Assembly (NCBI GenBank): GCA_034096865.1
Contig: JAWQFJ010000656.1
Coordinates: 15,001 to 79,000, forward strand
DNA: 64,000 nucleotides
DNA from: Theodoxus fluviatilis
Taxonomy: Eukaryota; Mollusca; Gastropoda; Cycloneritida; Neritidae
Reading direction: 5' to 3'
This document shows, piece after piece, positions 10,611 to 21,762 of the stretch. Within the stretch, counting starts at the first letter, position 1. Each line of letters begins with the position of its first letter. Position numbers and translations under genes: made by a program. The notes under the pieces are model-generated. The model had not been told where the DNA came from. It did not search any database and saw only the letters and a program-made list of their open reading frames with translations.

Positions 10611-11669
10611 ATGAGACCAGTGAAACGCCAGGCATGGGAGGGTGAGGGAAGTCTGCAGGAGCACCTCTCCTTGATGCTTGCAGAGAAGTGGAATCAGTTC
10701 CAGAAGGACAGAGATGAAGTGAGAGCTAATTTCCAGAAATACCACATGAAGAAGCTGAAGCACTTGATGCATGCTCTTTTCCTGTTCATTGGCGCCACCC
10801 TGATGTACTCGGTGCACGCCCACCTGGTGCCCTTTGTCTGGGGAGACTGGGATGCATGGACATGCTACTACATCAAGGTCTTCCTCACCTATGTTGGCAT
10901 AATGACCACTGCCAATTGGCTGTGTGCCATTCTCTATCAGAGTGCTGTCCCCATTACCAGAGATAGGCCCCAGCTTGACAATGCCAGTTGCCAAATGGAC
11001 AAAGACTACTTCACAGGCCAGCTGTCTTCAGAAAGCAGACCAACCATGAACATGAACTGTGACGAGAAAGACAATGGCCTTCCATGGAAGTTCTGCAAAT
11101 ATTGCAACTGCATGTCCCCCCCTCGTTCGAGGCACTGCCGCTATTGTTCCACTTGCATCCTGAAAAGGGACCACCATTGCTTCATGATTGGAACCTGCAT
11201 TGGCTTCAGGAACCAGCGGTACTTCATTGTCTTCCTGTGCTACATGATGTTCTGCTGTGCTGCAGGTCTACCTACTATTATCATCTATGTTCGTGGGAAC
11301 TTTCCAGACTACCACTACAGCGATCTCTTTCTGCCACTGACCGCGTACCGCACTGTTTTTGGTAACATTGACTCTAGGTTGACCTTGATGGTTCTGCATG
11401 GAACTTTTCTCGCTGCATACTTTCCACTTGCAAGTTTTCAACTGTTAAGTCAAATTTCACTTGTACTGGATGGACGAATACCATATGAGATTGTGAAAAA
11501 ATTGCCCATCAGAGACACCCAGACACTCCGGAAGAGGACAGAGACCATTTTTGGATCTTTCTGGATGCTGAACTTCCTGTTCCCGGCACAGCTATTCTTC
11601 AGGCAGGCAGGGGACGGCATTTCATGGCCAGGGATGAAGATGGATGCCTCTGCCACAGATGAAGTCTGA
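10611..11669 (+). CDS. ZDHHC24-like palmitoyltransferase (tandem copy 1)
   Basis: Predicted DHHC-type protein S-acyltransferase, 352 residues, a multi-pass endomembrane enzyme that transfers a fatty acyl chain to cysteines of target proteins. Hydrophobic segments lie at about residues 53-70, 88-111, 204-227 and 257-285. The cysteine-rich domain starts at the FCKYC motif (about 161) and includes PPRSRHC, then CILKRDHHC with the catalytic DHHC at about 187-190, then GTCIGFRNQRYF. The tryptophan usual after DHHC and the asparagine of the NC step are replaced, which together with the GDGISWPG tail points to the ZDHHC24/22 branch. The ATG at 10611 is the first in frame after the acceptor at 10596. 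The whole coding region is one exon with no disruption. About 2 kb upstream of a same-strand paralogue, so a tandem duplication. Assignment to ZDHHC24 is by motif resemblance. Confidence 0.9.
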   Translation: MRPVKRQAWEGEGSLQEHLSLMLAEKWNQFQKDRDEVRANFQKYHMKKLKHLMHALFLFIGATLMYSVHAHLVPFVWGDWDAWTCYYIKVFLTYVGIMTTANWLCAILYQSAVPITRDRPQLDNASCQMDKDYFTGQLSSESRPTMNMNCDEKDNGLPWKFCKYCNCMSPPRSRHCRYCSTCILKRDHHCFMIGTCIGFRNQRYFIVFLCYMMFCCAAGLPTIIIYVRGNFPDYHYSDLFLPLTAYRTVFGNIDSRLTLMVLHGTFLAAYFPLASFQLLSQISLVLDGRIPYEIVKKLPIRDTQTLRKRTETIFGSFWMLNFLFPAQLFFRQAGDGISWPGMKMDASATDEV

Positions 11670-11766
11670 TGTCACCTGGCTGCCCAGGTGCGACCATGCC
11701 TTGTCTCCCTTTCTTGTGGTCTTTATAAAATAAGGAGACAGAAGACCAGGGTTGGACCAAGGTAGT
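11670..11766 (+). other. 3' region of first ZDHHC gene
   Basis: Short stretch between the stop codon and the Penelope-like remnant. No canonical AATAAA was seen, so the true 3' UTR may run into the element. Confidence 0.4.
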
Positions 11767-12578
11767 TAGTAGAGGGAGAGATGGTGACCATCTAGTCCAA
11801 TGTATTCTTTCGCGATTTTATTTGTGGCTATGAAAAGTGCCATTTGCAATGTGGCAAACTTTCGGAGGAGTCTCCTTTGTCAGGCTAAAGATGAGAGAGA
11901 CTGACCGTGGTATGATGATGGTCTTGGAAATCCAAAGCCCTTAATGTACAGAGTGTGTGAGACACCCTTGGGGCAAGCACGTGTGCCCTCTGCATGTGTG
12001 GGGATGAGACCATTGGAAGCAAACACTCTTGCAGTTCGAGCAATGTGGTATATCTGATCTGGTGCTGCAAGGGATGCTCAAAACTAGTCAAATGCTCTGA
12101 CAATGTACAGCATGAATGGACACAGGGGCATGATAAGAAACCACACACCTCTGCCCATGGGAGAGCACTTCAGTCTGCCCAAACACTCTGCATCAGACAT
12201 GCTGGTCAGCATGTTTATGGGAAGCTTGCAGGACATTCAACAGCATGGAGTGACAGAACAAACATTCATTGAAATGTTCAACACACATCACTCCAGACTC
12301 AACAGAGACCTTGGGATCATGAAGCACTGTTAGTGAACCAAACACATCCCCACACACCTAGAGGGCACAGGTGCTTGCCCCTAGGGAGTCTCTATCACTC
12401 TGGACATCAAGGGCTTTGGATTTCCAAGATTACTATAGTCATACCACCACCAGTCTCTCTCATCTGATGGAGACTCATCCAAAAGCCCGACACACTCCAA
12501 ATGGCACTTTTCAGAGCCACAAAACATATCACAAAAGAATACATTGGACTAGCTGGTCACCACCTATCCCTCTACTTT
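11767..12578 (+). mobile_element. Penelope-like element remnant with inverted terminal repeats
   Basis: Two imperfect arms of about 235-240 bp, 11767-12006 and 12345-12578, are reverse complements of each other (shared words include CTAGTCCAATGTATTCTTT and CTTGGAAATCCAAAGCCCTT). Between them lies a frame resembling the C-terminal GIY-YIG endonuclease of Penelope-like elements. Penelope elements are known to carry terminal repeats (pLTRs) in direct or inverted orientation, and these repeats can contain hammerhead ribozymes. Each arm holds a degenerate hammerhead-like core. The reverse transcriptase is missing, so this is a strongly deleted copy. Confidence 0.6.
11994..12333 (+). pseudogene. 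GIY-YIG endonuclease fragment (Penelope-like)
   Basis: The frame starting near 11994 reads CSSSNVVYLIWCCKGCSK, matching the usual start of the Penelope GIY-YIG module (a CxxxNVVYLIxCxxC pattern), and continues into an HxxxTSAHGRALQ segment. The continuation resembling the family C-terminus (a LNRDLGIMKH-type ending) lies in another frame from about 12200, so at least one frameshift is present. The GIY-YIG catalytic arginine region is badly degraded. Non-functional. Confidence 0.55.
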
Positions 12579-13637
12579 CTTGTGGTCTGGTAGCAGCTGC
12601 TAGAGCAGAAGCTGCTTTCTAGGTGCTTCTGGTTGTAGACCATCTGGGTTGCATGTGAGCTTACTCATTGTAGTGCATACCTTTAGATACAACTTTTGCT
12701 GCTTTGCCCTCAACATACCTCCTTGCAAACCAGCTTTGCTAGCTTTGATTTTTCAGTGCCAGTAGTGTTTTGCTATCCTGATGGATTAACCATGTTCATA
12801 ATGTTCAACTGTTTATTTTGTTGTGCAGACTTGGCTTTTAGTTCAAAGTTAAAAGCAATCTTAAGTTTGGTCTTCTCAATTCTTATGGTCATGACATCAT
12901 CACTAAAACTAGTGTCCCATGTGCTGGGGATGGTGACAGATACAAAATTGGTGTCAGTGTTTGAGTACATTTGCCTTGAGGGCCGTGAGGTATGATTTGA
13001 GGGGAAGATGACACAAGGAGGTTGGGGAGACGAGTGTGTGAGTGGTTAATACAGCACAACCCAGTGTTTGTTAATCCAAACAAGAGACCCAAGGAGTTAC
13101 CTACATCATGTCACTGGCAGAAACTTTTTATGTACCTGGTAGAACTATGTCCTTTCCTTCTAGAATAGTGTTAAGAATTTGATTCACACTATGCTCATGA
13201 AATCACATAAGATTTTTGCACCTTTAGCCCCGTTTTCTCATGCACAATCGCATACCTAATTTGCCCAGTAGGCAATCTTTCACTGCACATAGTGTTGCAT
13301 TGTGGATGTCTTCCTCTTCTGAATGCCAGTTAGTGTCTGAAAAATAACCAGTGGCAAAACTTTCATATAGTTGGATTTCAATGAAAATCTCAATAATGGG
13401 TCAAGCTAAGAAAAGTTGTTGGTCAAAGAATCTTGAAACAACTTATGATTTCATTACACACTTACACAGTGTCAGAATGAAAACGTATGTTGGGAACTTT
13501 GCAGCATTCATTTGTATTATTCAGTGTAATATTCCTGGAAACTCACTTGTCTTAATATTAGATGACTTCAGTTTTGCATGCTTACATTTCACCATATTTT
13601 CAAAGCAAGCTCTTTAGTTTGTTTGTTCAATTCTTGC
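12579..13637 (+). other. Upstream region/intron of second ZDHHC gene
   Basis: No coding exon recognised. Short open frames at 12696-12995 and 13351-13617 lack motifs. The stretch ends in a pyrimidine-rich tract and TTCTTGCAG, the acceptor for the next gene. Confidence 0.5.
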
Positions 13638-13639
13638 AG
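13622..13639 (+). promoter_or_regulatory. Splice acceptor before second ZDHHC coding exon
   Basis: The tract TTTGTTCAATTCTTGCAG ends at AG 13638-13639, eight bases before the ATG at 13648. Its position relative to the start codon mirrors that of the upstream paralogue. Confidence 0.7.
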
Positions 13640-13647
13640 ATCTGAGG

Positions 13648-14691
13648 ATGACAACCACAAAGGTACCCATTGAGGAGGGTGATGCAGAACCCACCACTCT
13701 GAGGGAGAAGTGGCGTGTCTTCTACAATGAGGCCAAGAGGAACAGGCGACCAGGAGGCACTACCTTCACAGCCCTTTTCTGCCGAAGCTTTTTCCTTGTG
13801 AATGCCTTGAGTCTCATGTTCTGCTCTTTGTACTGCTTCCTACCGCACACATTCAAGGCATCAGACCCAATGACCCTGTACTACCTGCGTATTGGCATCT
13901 TCTATCTGGGTGTCATGACGCTGGCCAACTGGGTCTGCGTGCTGCTGTACGACACCAGAGTGCCTCGCACTCAGGACCGACCCAACCTTCAAATCTCTAC
14001 CTGGGAGACTGCCCCTGACCAGTTCAAGAGCCTGCTGTCTGACTGCCATAATGGCTTTGTCCCCCTGGGCTACTCACCCTCAACCCAGGAAGGACCACTG
14101 TCTTGGACATTCTGTGACGAGTGCCAAATGTACATACCTCCCCGTGCCCACCACTGCTACTTCTGTGGTGGCTGCATTCTCAAGCGCGACCACCACTGCT
14201 ACATGGTGGGCACCTGCATTGGCTACAGAAACCAGCGCTACTTTGTTGTCCTCGTATTCTACATGTTTGTGGTGTGTGGACTGGGCACCTACCTGAATGT
14301 GGACTACATTCGTGGTAACTATGGGAACCTGGACACAGCTGAAATGTTTTTTCCAGTCAGTTTTTTCCAAATGATAAATGGAAATGCCCCTATTCTTTTA
14401 TTTTTCCTAATTTTGCAGGCAAACTTCATGACTGCTTTCTGTGTAATTGGTCTTGCATATTTCTTGGGTCAAATGATTGTGGTAAGTCAGGGACTCACTG
14501 TCTTTGAAATAAAAGCTCAGTTTGACTCCAAATTCAGCAACCGAAAGGTCCGATGCACAAGACCCATGAAAGAAAACTTTCAGTCTGTCTTTGGAGACTT
14601 CTGGCTTGTGAATTTTTTTTTCCCTGGACAGCTGCTGTTTCGCCAAGCCGAGGATGGTTTCACATGGCCAGGACTGAAAAGAGTCCAGTGA
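13648..14691 (+). CDS. ZDHHC24-like palmitoyltransferase (tandem copy 2)
   Basis: 347-residue DHHC protein S-acyltransferase. The cysteine-rich domain begins at TFCDECQMYIPPRAHHC (about 154-170), followed by YFCGGCILKRDHHCYM with the catalytic DHHC at residues 181-184, then GTCIGYRNQRYF. Hydrophobic segments are at about 46-66, 80-101, 198-216 and 246-276. The C-terminus carries FFFPGQLLFRQAEDGFTWPG, very like the first copy. The two paralogues share domain order, single-exon coding structure and the preceding acceptor but have diverged widely in sequence, so the duplication is old. The reading frame is intact. Substrates cannot be inferred. Start chosen at the first ATG after the acceptor. 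Confidence 0.9.
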   Translation: MTTTKVPIEEGDAEPTTLREKWRVFYNEAKRNRRPGGTTFTALFCRSFFLVNALSLMFCSLYCFLPHTFKASDPMTLYYLRIGIFYLGVMTLANWVCVLLYDTRVPRTQDRPNLQISTWETAPDQFKSLLSDCHNGFVPLGYSPSTQEGPLSWTFCDECQMYIPPRAHHCYFCGGCILKRDHHCYMVGTCIGYRNQRYFVVLVFYMFVVCGLGTYLNVDYIRGNYGNLDTAEMFFPVSFFQMINGNAPILLFFLILQANFMTAFCVIGLAYFLGQMIVVSQGLTVFEIKAQFDSKFSNRKVRCTRPMKENFQSVFGDFWLVNFFFPGQLLFRQAEDGFTWPGLKRVQ

Positions 14692-16284
14692 CTAAAGAAT
14701 TTTATTTTTAACAATTATAGATATTTGAAGTGTGTGGTTCAACAGTGCAGCTTATCGCTTTCCTGTAATGAAGAAAATGTGGCTTTACCCATGTCCACAT
14801 CTTCCTTTGTCAACCTTGGCCATCATTAGTCTTTCATGCATGTGCACTGGTCCATTTTCCCCCATCTCCGTTTGGAAGACCTCATTTACTGGGAGGATAA
14901 TTTTATCCCAGCATTCCTATGTGAACACCTCACACAGATGACTTGCCATAAATCTCAGACTGTAAGCCAGACCTTTTTTCCATCAATGGGTCCCCCTGCA
15001 CCTTATATTCAGGTGTGTCTTTTTTGTAGAAAATTCCATGTGAAGCTGAAGCCTCTTTATATCACATTTCTTTTCATGAGTAGAAAAGTTTTTTCCCCAC
15101 CATTTTTTTCCATTATCAATTTATTATGTTTTAATGAGGGAGAGCAAAGGAAATCTGGAAAGAATGTGGAAGGATTGATTGTAGAGTCGACCAGTTGCCA
15201 ACGTCAACACAGCTGAGGACTCGTTGTTTTTGCAAACAGAAATCCTACTGCATGTCAATACATGCAAATTAAAGCAACAAGTGAGGAGAGTTTGACAAAT
15301 TAGTTGTTTCTTGCAGCCATCGTTGTCCATTTGAACAGAACATCAGTTGCAGTAGCGGACTGAACACTCACACACATTTTGCTATTTTTGCCTTAATTTT
15401 TGCCAAGCATTCATGAAAAAAATCTATCCATCACAGTTTGATAACAAAATTGTGCTACTTTTAATGAGGTAACATGAAGCAACTTGGGGGATAAAGGTGA
15501 GGAGTGTATTTTGTACACTCAATAGAATGTGTCAACAAGAATAAATAATTTGATACGATGTGAAATTCTCTAATGACCTTGTAGTCAGACATAAGATTTT
15601 TTCATGATGTTTTTAGCTTCATTTGATGTATCATCTGCCTTGAAGCTGTGATGCTTCACATCCATTGCAGTCGTGCCATAACTGCCTGAGTGCTCAGGGG
15701 CATCCTGTCTTCATGCACTCCCCAGCACTGCTCCTAGCTGCCCTTCATCCCATCGAATCAAAAATGACACCTCAGTGAACCCTGTCTAAGGATTCCATGA
15801 GAAGGTGGAAAATACTGACACTTACGTGCATCTTCAGAAGTATCTGCCTGCAGCCTTGTGCCTTACAGATCTCCTCCTGCACTTCTTGCTGGATCCTTGT
15901 GGGGGCTCCAAGTTCCTTGTGGCCCCTCACAGGGCCCCACACTGCAAGGAGGCTCCCGTCTCAGCTGCAGATTTAATGGAAGGTTCAGTGTGGGCAGTGC
16001 AGTATATCCCAACTTGGGAACCTCTTGTAGCTGCCTTGATAGTTTCCCGGGGTCCTGCAGTCCCGTCTTTGCAAGTTGGTGGGGGCACGTGACTTGGCAC
16101 TCAACCTCCCCTGGCAGCAACCCCTTCTTACTGTGGCATAGAGGACAGAGAGAGATTTCTACATTGGACCTCTTTCATCAGCCCTCACACAGATGTAGGT
16201 CACAGCATTTCCACATCTGCTGATGTGAGTCTTCTGTTTTGCCTTGTGGCCAAGTTTGGGTACTTGTCAGTTTGTACTTTACAT

Positions 16285-16285
<1 letters not shown>
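14692..16285 (+). other. 3' region of second ZDHHC gene and intergenic DNA
   Basis: No further gene recognised. AATAAA-type signals occur at about 15540-15545 (AGAATAAATAAT), a plausible polyadenylation site for the second ZDHHC gene. Open frames around 15805-16223 have no recognisable domain. Confidence 0.4.

Positions 16286-16339
<54 letters not shown>
16286..16339. repeat. (GT)n microsatellite
   Basis: About 54 bp of GT repeats. Confidence 0.95.
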
Positions 16340-16340
<1 letters not shown>

Positions 16341-16481
16341 TTCTATAACAACAAATTCATTTAGCTATGACATCAAAACGAATTAATTTAATGGGTATGG
16401 TCATTTAATTAACCAGGGTCACAGGCTGTAGCTGTGGAGGATAGCATCAAGCAGCAAGTGTTTAAAGGATGGACTGGTGAA

Positions 16482-16667
16482 GGGATGGATGGATGGTGTT
16501 TAACGGCCTATCAGCCTTTGTAGGCTATATAAGGCCAGTAAGCACGAAAATCACTAGAACACTTTAGAGTAAACGCAAATAAAGTCACGGTGTCCCTAGT
16601 TATTCGCCTCTTACGAATCGTGTAGGGAGACACGATGGGCTAATTCTTACCCCGAACCCATGGGGGA
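16482..16667. repeat. SINE-like dispersed repeat, copy 3
   Basis: Same order of blocks as 7805-7990: (GGAT)n, GTTTAACGGCCTATCAGCC, TATAAGGCCAG, AATCACTAGAACA, GTCCCTAGTTATTCGCCTC and GTAGGGAGACACGATGG. This is the closest match to copy 1. Confidence 0.7.
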
Positions 16668-18222
16668 AGGACTGGTGAAGGGAGATGTAATACCAGGGCC
16701 ATCCCAGCTCCCAGCCTTGTGGAACTGGGAAGTGTTGCCTGATAAAAATTGTGTCAATAGAGAGAACACATCGGTTGTCAATTTTGCCAATCAGTAATAC
16801 AAGAGATGAATGTACAAGACAGAAATGTTTCATATCTGTACACATTTTAAGAAAGACACAATTCTGACTTTTATTTCTACATATTCAATAGTTATTATAT
16901 TCAACACCACTTGTTCATGACCATCCTGCTGAACTTGCAATAAAGATATATTTGCAATCTTCTCTTTGTACAATTGTTTTTTCTTTCCTTTATTAAAATG
17001 CTTTGTAAAACCAAGATTGAGTCCACTAACAGTTGTGTTCTTTGTCTGACAGGCATTACATCTGCTCAACACAAATGCTGCTAGACAATTTTGTCCCTAA
17101 CCTCCCTCATATATACACACACTTCTTGTGGCGAGGATGGCAAAAGAGAGAAATCAAATGAAGAAGATGGAATCAGTTGCCCATTAGTGCCTGGACTAGA
17201 CAAGTACTCCAACATTTGCAGCCACGATAGCACCGCTCTCCCACAAGATGCCCAACCGATGTCACAGTGCCACGGCTGTTGATCTATTTCAGAAGTATGC
17301 ATTACACAAGATAATAGGAAGAAAATAGCAGTAGAGTAAATCTCTTTTTTTATTACTCTGGCAATCTCACACAGTTCCTGCCTGCCATCTCTACCATTAT
17401 ATTCAATCAAAGACACTATCTAACGGGACTGCCAGCTTCTGCAGTTTTGACGCGATTTGTCATTATTTTGGTTTCTCGTGATGTTTTGATGTTCGTGTGA
17501 TTATCACTTCTGGTAGAATGAAAGTTACAGTGGACTAGTAATAATTGTGTTTTCATGTGCATTCTGTAAACCAGAGTCAGTAGTATACTTTTGCCGGTAG
17601 GTGAAATCTCTAGTTTACTAGATTGGATTAACAGAACCGTGTTAAAGATCCACTAGGACACGCTCAACTTGTACTGTTAGCATATACATTATGAAAAGTT
17701 AAACCTATCTGATTAGTTCGTTTAGAACACTTTTCATTAGCAAGATATTGCGTTGTAAAACTATTTTTTACCTGGTCGAACAAAATCAATTAAGCATTTC
17801 TCGTGTGCATGTGCGAGACCGCAACGTCACCTAGGTACTTCCTTCCAACGCGAGATGGTGACGAGCACTGGAAGCGTGCAAATGGGCTGTGAAAGCAGTG
17901 ACTTCATAGAAGCACTTTCATAGAAGCATCGTATGTATCACATTCCTCCATTCAGCCGTATTGGAATGAACCATGCTGCAGCAATGCAGATGACTCGGAA
18001 GACATCAGTCCTCCTCTGATTGTACCGGATTGACTACATTTGACCACATGGTAAGGCTAAGGGTTGAAGATTGAAATTTTGCAATAAAATTATATTTGGC
18101 ATTCTTTTAGTACACAATTCCATACCCATAAATTTATTTACTCAACAATCCTATCTTTATCTTGCATTACTCCACCACCATCCTTTTCCTTGTGGCATGT
18201 ACATCAAACTGCAACTCCATTA
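16668..18222. other. Gene-free stretch
   Basis: No gene recognised on either strand. A 111-codon minus-strand frame at 17081-17416 shows no motif. Confidence 0.5.
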
Positions 18223-18320
18223 TACAGTCCACTCCGGTTAGCTCAACATTGCAGGGGGACAGAGAAAACACTAGAGCTAATTGAAGTGTCGAGTCATTCG
18301 GAGGTCAATCTCTTAGTTAT
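18223..18320. mobile_element. Possible pogo/Tigger terminal fragment
   Basis: ATACAGTCCACTCCGGTTAG followed by CTCAAC resembles terminal inverted repeats of pogo/Tigger elements (CAGTnnAACCTC type), and the following text refers to the same style. No partner end was found. Weak call. Confidence 0.25.
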
Positions 18321-18459
18321 GGACTTTACTGCACTCTAAGGTTTGGGACACTGTAAAGTATTGCAGATTGCTTTTGTTTGTTCAGTTGCTGATGACTGGA
18401 TGTATTGACAACTTGGTGCAATTACGAACTTTACTGCACATTAACTTTTGGGACACTTT

Positions 18460-18770
18460 GTAGAATATTGCCAATTGCTTCTGTATTGATGGCAATGTTC
18501 TAGGCTTCTTGGGCAGTCCCATCTCCTCTGCCAGGCGCTGTGAAACTGGGTAGCTGAGGGGTCCTAAGTGCTTGCTGCACCAAATTTTTGGTCCGCATGA
18601 AGTTTGCAATGACATGCGTTCACAAATTCAACCCACTGTCGATTAAATGACAAGTCTCGTGGAAATCTATGGATGACCAGTCCATCATCACTTCTCAGCA
18701 TGCATTCTGCTATGGCACACTGTTTCCCACAACACTTCCTCAAAAGGTTAGGCTTGGATGTCACCATGCC
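18460..18770 (-). pseudogene. THAP-domain gene, frame-broken
   Basis: On the minus strand a frame reads KQCAIAECMLRSDDGLVIHR then FPRDLSFNRQWVEF, matching the first half of a THAP domain (C-x4-C, HRFP, tryptophan). The second half, IWCSKHLGPLSYP with LPKKPRTLPSI, lies in a neighbouring frame and supplies the C-x2-H and the AVP-like box. The two halves overlap at about 18560-18600 and need a single-base frame change to join. A related THAP copy at 41364-41815 is broken at the same place in the same direction. Likely a pseudogene or transposase relic beside the Tigger-like element. Confidence 0.6.
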
Positions 18771-18796
18771 GTCTCCAGGCATTCATGTTTTGCGTA

Positions 18797-19882
18797 CAGT
18801 AAAACCTCTATTTAGCAACCTTTGAAAAACCTACCAAATCAGGTCTTAATTTGGAGGGAGTCGTAAAATGGAGGTAAGGAGATTTGAATAAAATGAACAT
18901 AATGTATTCAATACATGCACAATACATTTTTTTTACTGTTAACTTGGAGTAAGCTAGACCTCCTTTTCTACTTTTACATGTATGAGCAGAATACAGGAGA
19001 TAAAGGAACTTTGAAGAGGCCGATATATTGCATGATATAATGTACATGCATACAACTGCTACTTGCAAATGACATAACCGATTAGGTGACTTACATAGGT
19101 TTAATTTTTGCTGCGAAGTTTCCGGCTGTTTCAAGGGCACCTTACTTGATGAATGTCTTTAACGGATTTTTTGTTGAAATATATACTAATAGATGGTACA
19201 GCTGTAACGATGGCTGAACTATTTACTTCATCGTTTCGTTCTTTTTTAACCCTAACTCCATGCTAATTGAATGGCCAACAGGAAAATTGACCTAACTTCA
19301 ACCTAATTTAAACTTTAACCTGACGAATGCCAGACCACTACGGTCGCTGTCAGTGCTCCATTGGAGTAGCCTCTGCCTCATCTCCTGGCCACCTGTAAAC
19401 TGATGCAGACATGTTCACAGCAAAATTGAAAACCAGGCCGCCAGTGCCAGTAGCAGCCTCTGCCTCTTCAGTCACTGGCGCGGCATCTTTTTCAGATGAA
19501 AGCATTATTCCTTAATGCACGAAAGTTGTCTGCCCCTTGACCAGAAGTCGTTTGGTCTCGGGTGACGTCACTGGGTGGCAAACAATCCTTACAGAACATG
19601 AAATAACTCCTACCGCACTAAGTGTGCATAACACCACTCGCAAAAGCTGTTGCTTTGGAATGAGCAGTAACTGCAGTTGCATGTGCCGCTAAAGGGACTG
19701 CAGTTTGGGAAAGTCTAGGTCAAAACGTCGTTAAAATGCCAAGGATTGAGTCGCAAGTCGCATTTTGGATGAAGTCGTTAAAGAGAGGTCACTTTGATAG
19801 GAAAATACATCTGTTAAAAGTTTTCAAGTCGCAATCAAGAGGAAGTCGTTTAAGAGAGGGTCGTAAAATAGAGGTTTTACTG
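18797..19882. mobile_element. Tigger/pogo-like non-autonomous element
   Basis: Begins CAGTAAAACCTCTATTTA and ends with the reverse complement TAAAATAGAGGTTTTACTG; both ends are directly flanked by TA (18795-18796 and 19883-19884), the target duplication of Tc1/mariner/pogo elements. CAGTnnAACCTC is the usual start of pogo/Tigger termini. The 1,086-bp interior contains subterminal GTCGTTAAA/GTCGTAAAA repeats and no transposase frame. Confidence 0.75.
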
Positions 19883-19958
19883 TACTTACATTGCGTCATT
19901 TCCTGTTTGGGTGAGAATTTAACAATTTCCAGGTGAGCTTTTCAGAAATTAATTAAAT

Positions 19959-20770
19959 AACAAGAAGGGCAAAGCCCATATGACTCACATGCTTGATCTT
20001 GACCTTTACATGACATTGACCTTCAAGGTCAAGGTCAAACAACTAAACCTAGCAATGACATCATACATTAAGAACTGATTTACACATTTTTCCTACCAAA
20101 ATACATGTGACCTTGACCTTGGGTCAAGGTCATGCAACACAAAGCTGTTAATTCAAGACATAGGAAGCACAATGGTGCTTATTGGCACTTTCTACCATGA
20201 GATATGGTCACTTTTAGTAGTTCACTACCCCATTTTGGTCACATTTCATAAGGGTCAAAGTGACCTTGACCTTGATGATATGTGACCAAATGTGTCTCAT
20301 GATGAAAGTATAACGTGTGCCCCACATAATTATTAAGTTTGAAACAGTTATCTTCCATAGTTCAGGGTCAAGGTCACTTCAAAATATGTATACAATCCAA
20401 CTTTGAAGAGCTCCTGTGACCTTGACCTTGAAGCAAGGTCAACCAAACTGGTATCAAAAGATAGGGCTTACTTTGCCCTATATACCATATATAGGTGAGG
20501 TATCCAATCTCAAAAACTTCAGAGAAAATTGAGAAAATGTGAAAAATGACTGTTTTTTAGACAACATTTATGGCCCCTGCGACCTTGACCTTGAAGCAAG
20601 GTCAAGTCACTGTGTATGTTTTTTGAGGCCTTGTCATCATACACCATCATGCCACATTTGGTATTGATAGACTTAATAGTCTCCGAAAAAAATCCAACGT
20701 TAAAGTTTTCGGACGCCCGGACGGACGAAACGGGTGAGTACATAGACTCACTTTTGCTTCGAATGTGAGT
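19959..20770 (+). repeat. Dispersed TCAAGGTCA-rich repeat, copy 2
   Basis: About 810 bp in the opposite orientation to copy 1, starting AACAAGAAGGGCAAAGCCC and ending ACTCACTTTTGCTTCGAATG then TGAGT. It retains the terminal stems and many TGACCTTGACCTTGA words. Close identity to copy 1 over most of the length suggests recent spread. Confidence 0.85.
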
Positions 20771-21669
20771 AAAAAATTGAATCAGAATTTTGGAGCCAAA
20801 TGAAGACAATAATACATTTATTTACTACCATGTCGACGCTTTCCCCGATTTTGAGCGAGTGCCCAAGTGGATCTTTAAGCATGCTGGGGACCCTGGAATT
20901 GAAGCAGAAAGGTGACTGGAAGGCCTGCCTTTTCACTTTTGTGCATGTATACAGCTGCATTGACATGACTCTATGGGATTTTCTCCCTCTTATCTCAATG
21001 CAATGTGCATGTTGGTCATCTAAATTCTTAAAAAAACCCTTCTCAAGATTAAACAAGTCAAACATCAAACAGCATTACGGAGAACTTTATTTTGCACACA
21101 TTGCGAGAGACAACAATCTGATACTGAGACAGACAGGAAGAGCCTCGACATTAGTTCATATCCTTCTTCCCACTGGAGACTCTCACAGCCAGAATGACAG
21201 CTTTTCAATCAGAATGGCAGCTTTTCAAACAGAATGACAGCTTCTCAAACAGAAAGACAGCTGTTAACTTAGGAAGGATTAGGGTATGCAAGTCAAGAGC
21301 AGTCCTTCAATAACCCCTCATGAACAGCTCACCCCCTCAGCTTCTTTGGATCTGTCACTGTCAAGCAGTTAAAAAACAAAAGCTTCATCAAGTGTCTCTG
21401 ACAGCTCAGCAAACATTATTTCATTTTGCTTCTTGAAAAATATGGGCTTTAAAAGGTAATTTCAATCTTTCCTGAGCTTGAAGTTTAATTCAGAGTAAAA
21501 ATTATTTTCTACCACATAAGACATTACATGACATGAACTGTCATAGGGACATACCTTTCCTGTCTTTATCTCTCATCAAAGAAAATATGATTGAATGATT
21601 TTCAAAACTGTCAATTGATTTCAGTATAACTAAGCACATTCATACACATACCTCTCTCACTGTAAGAAA

Positions 21670-21762
<93 letters not shown>

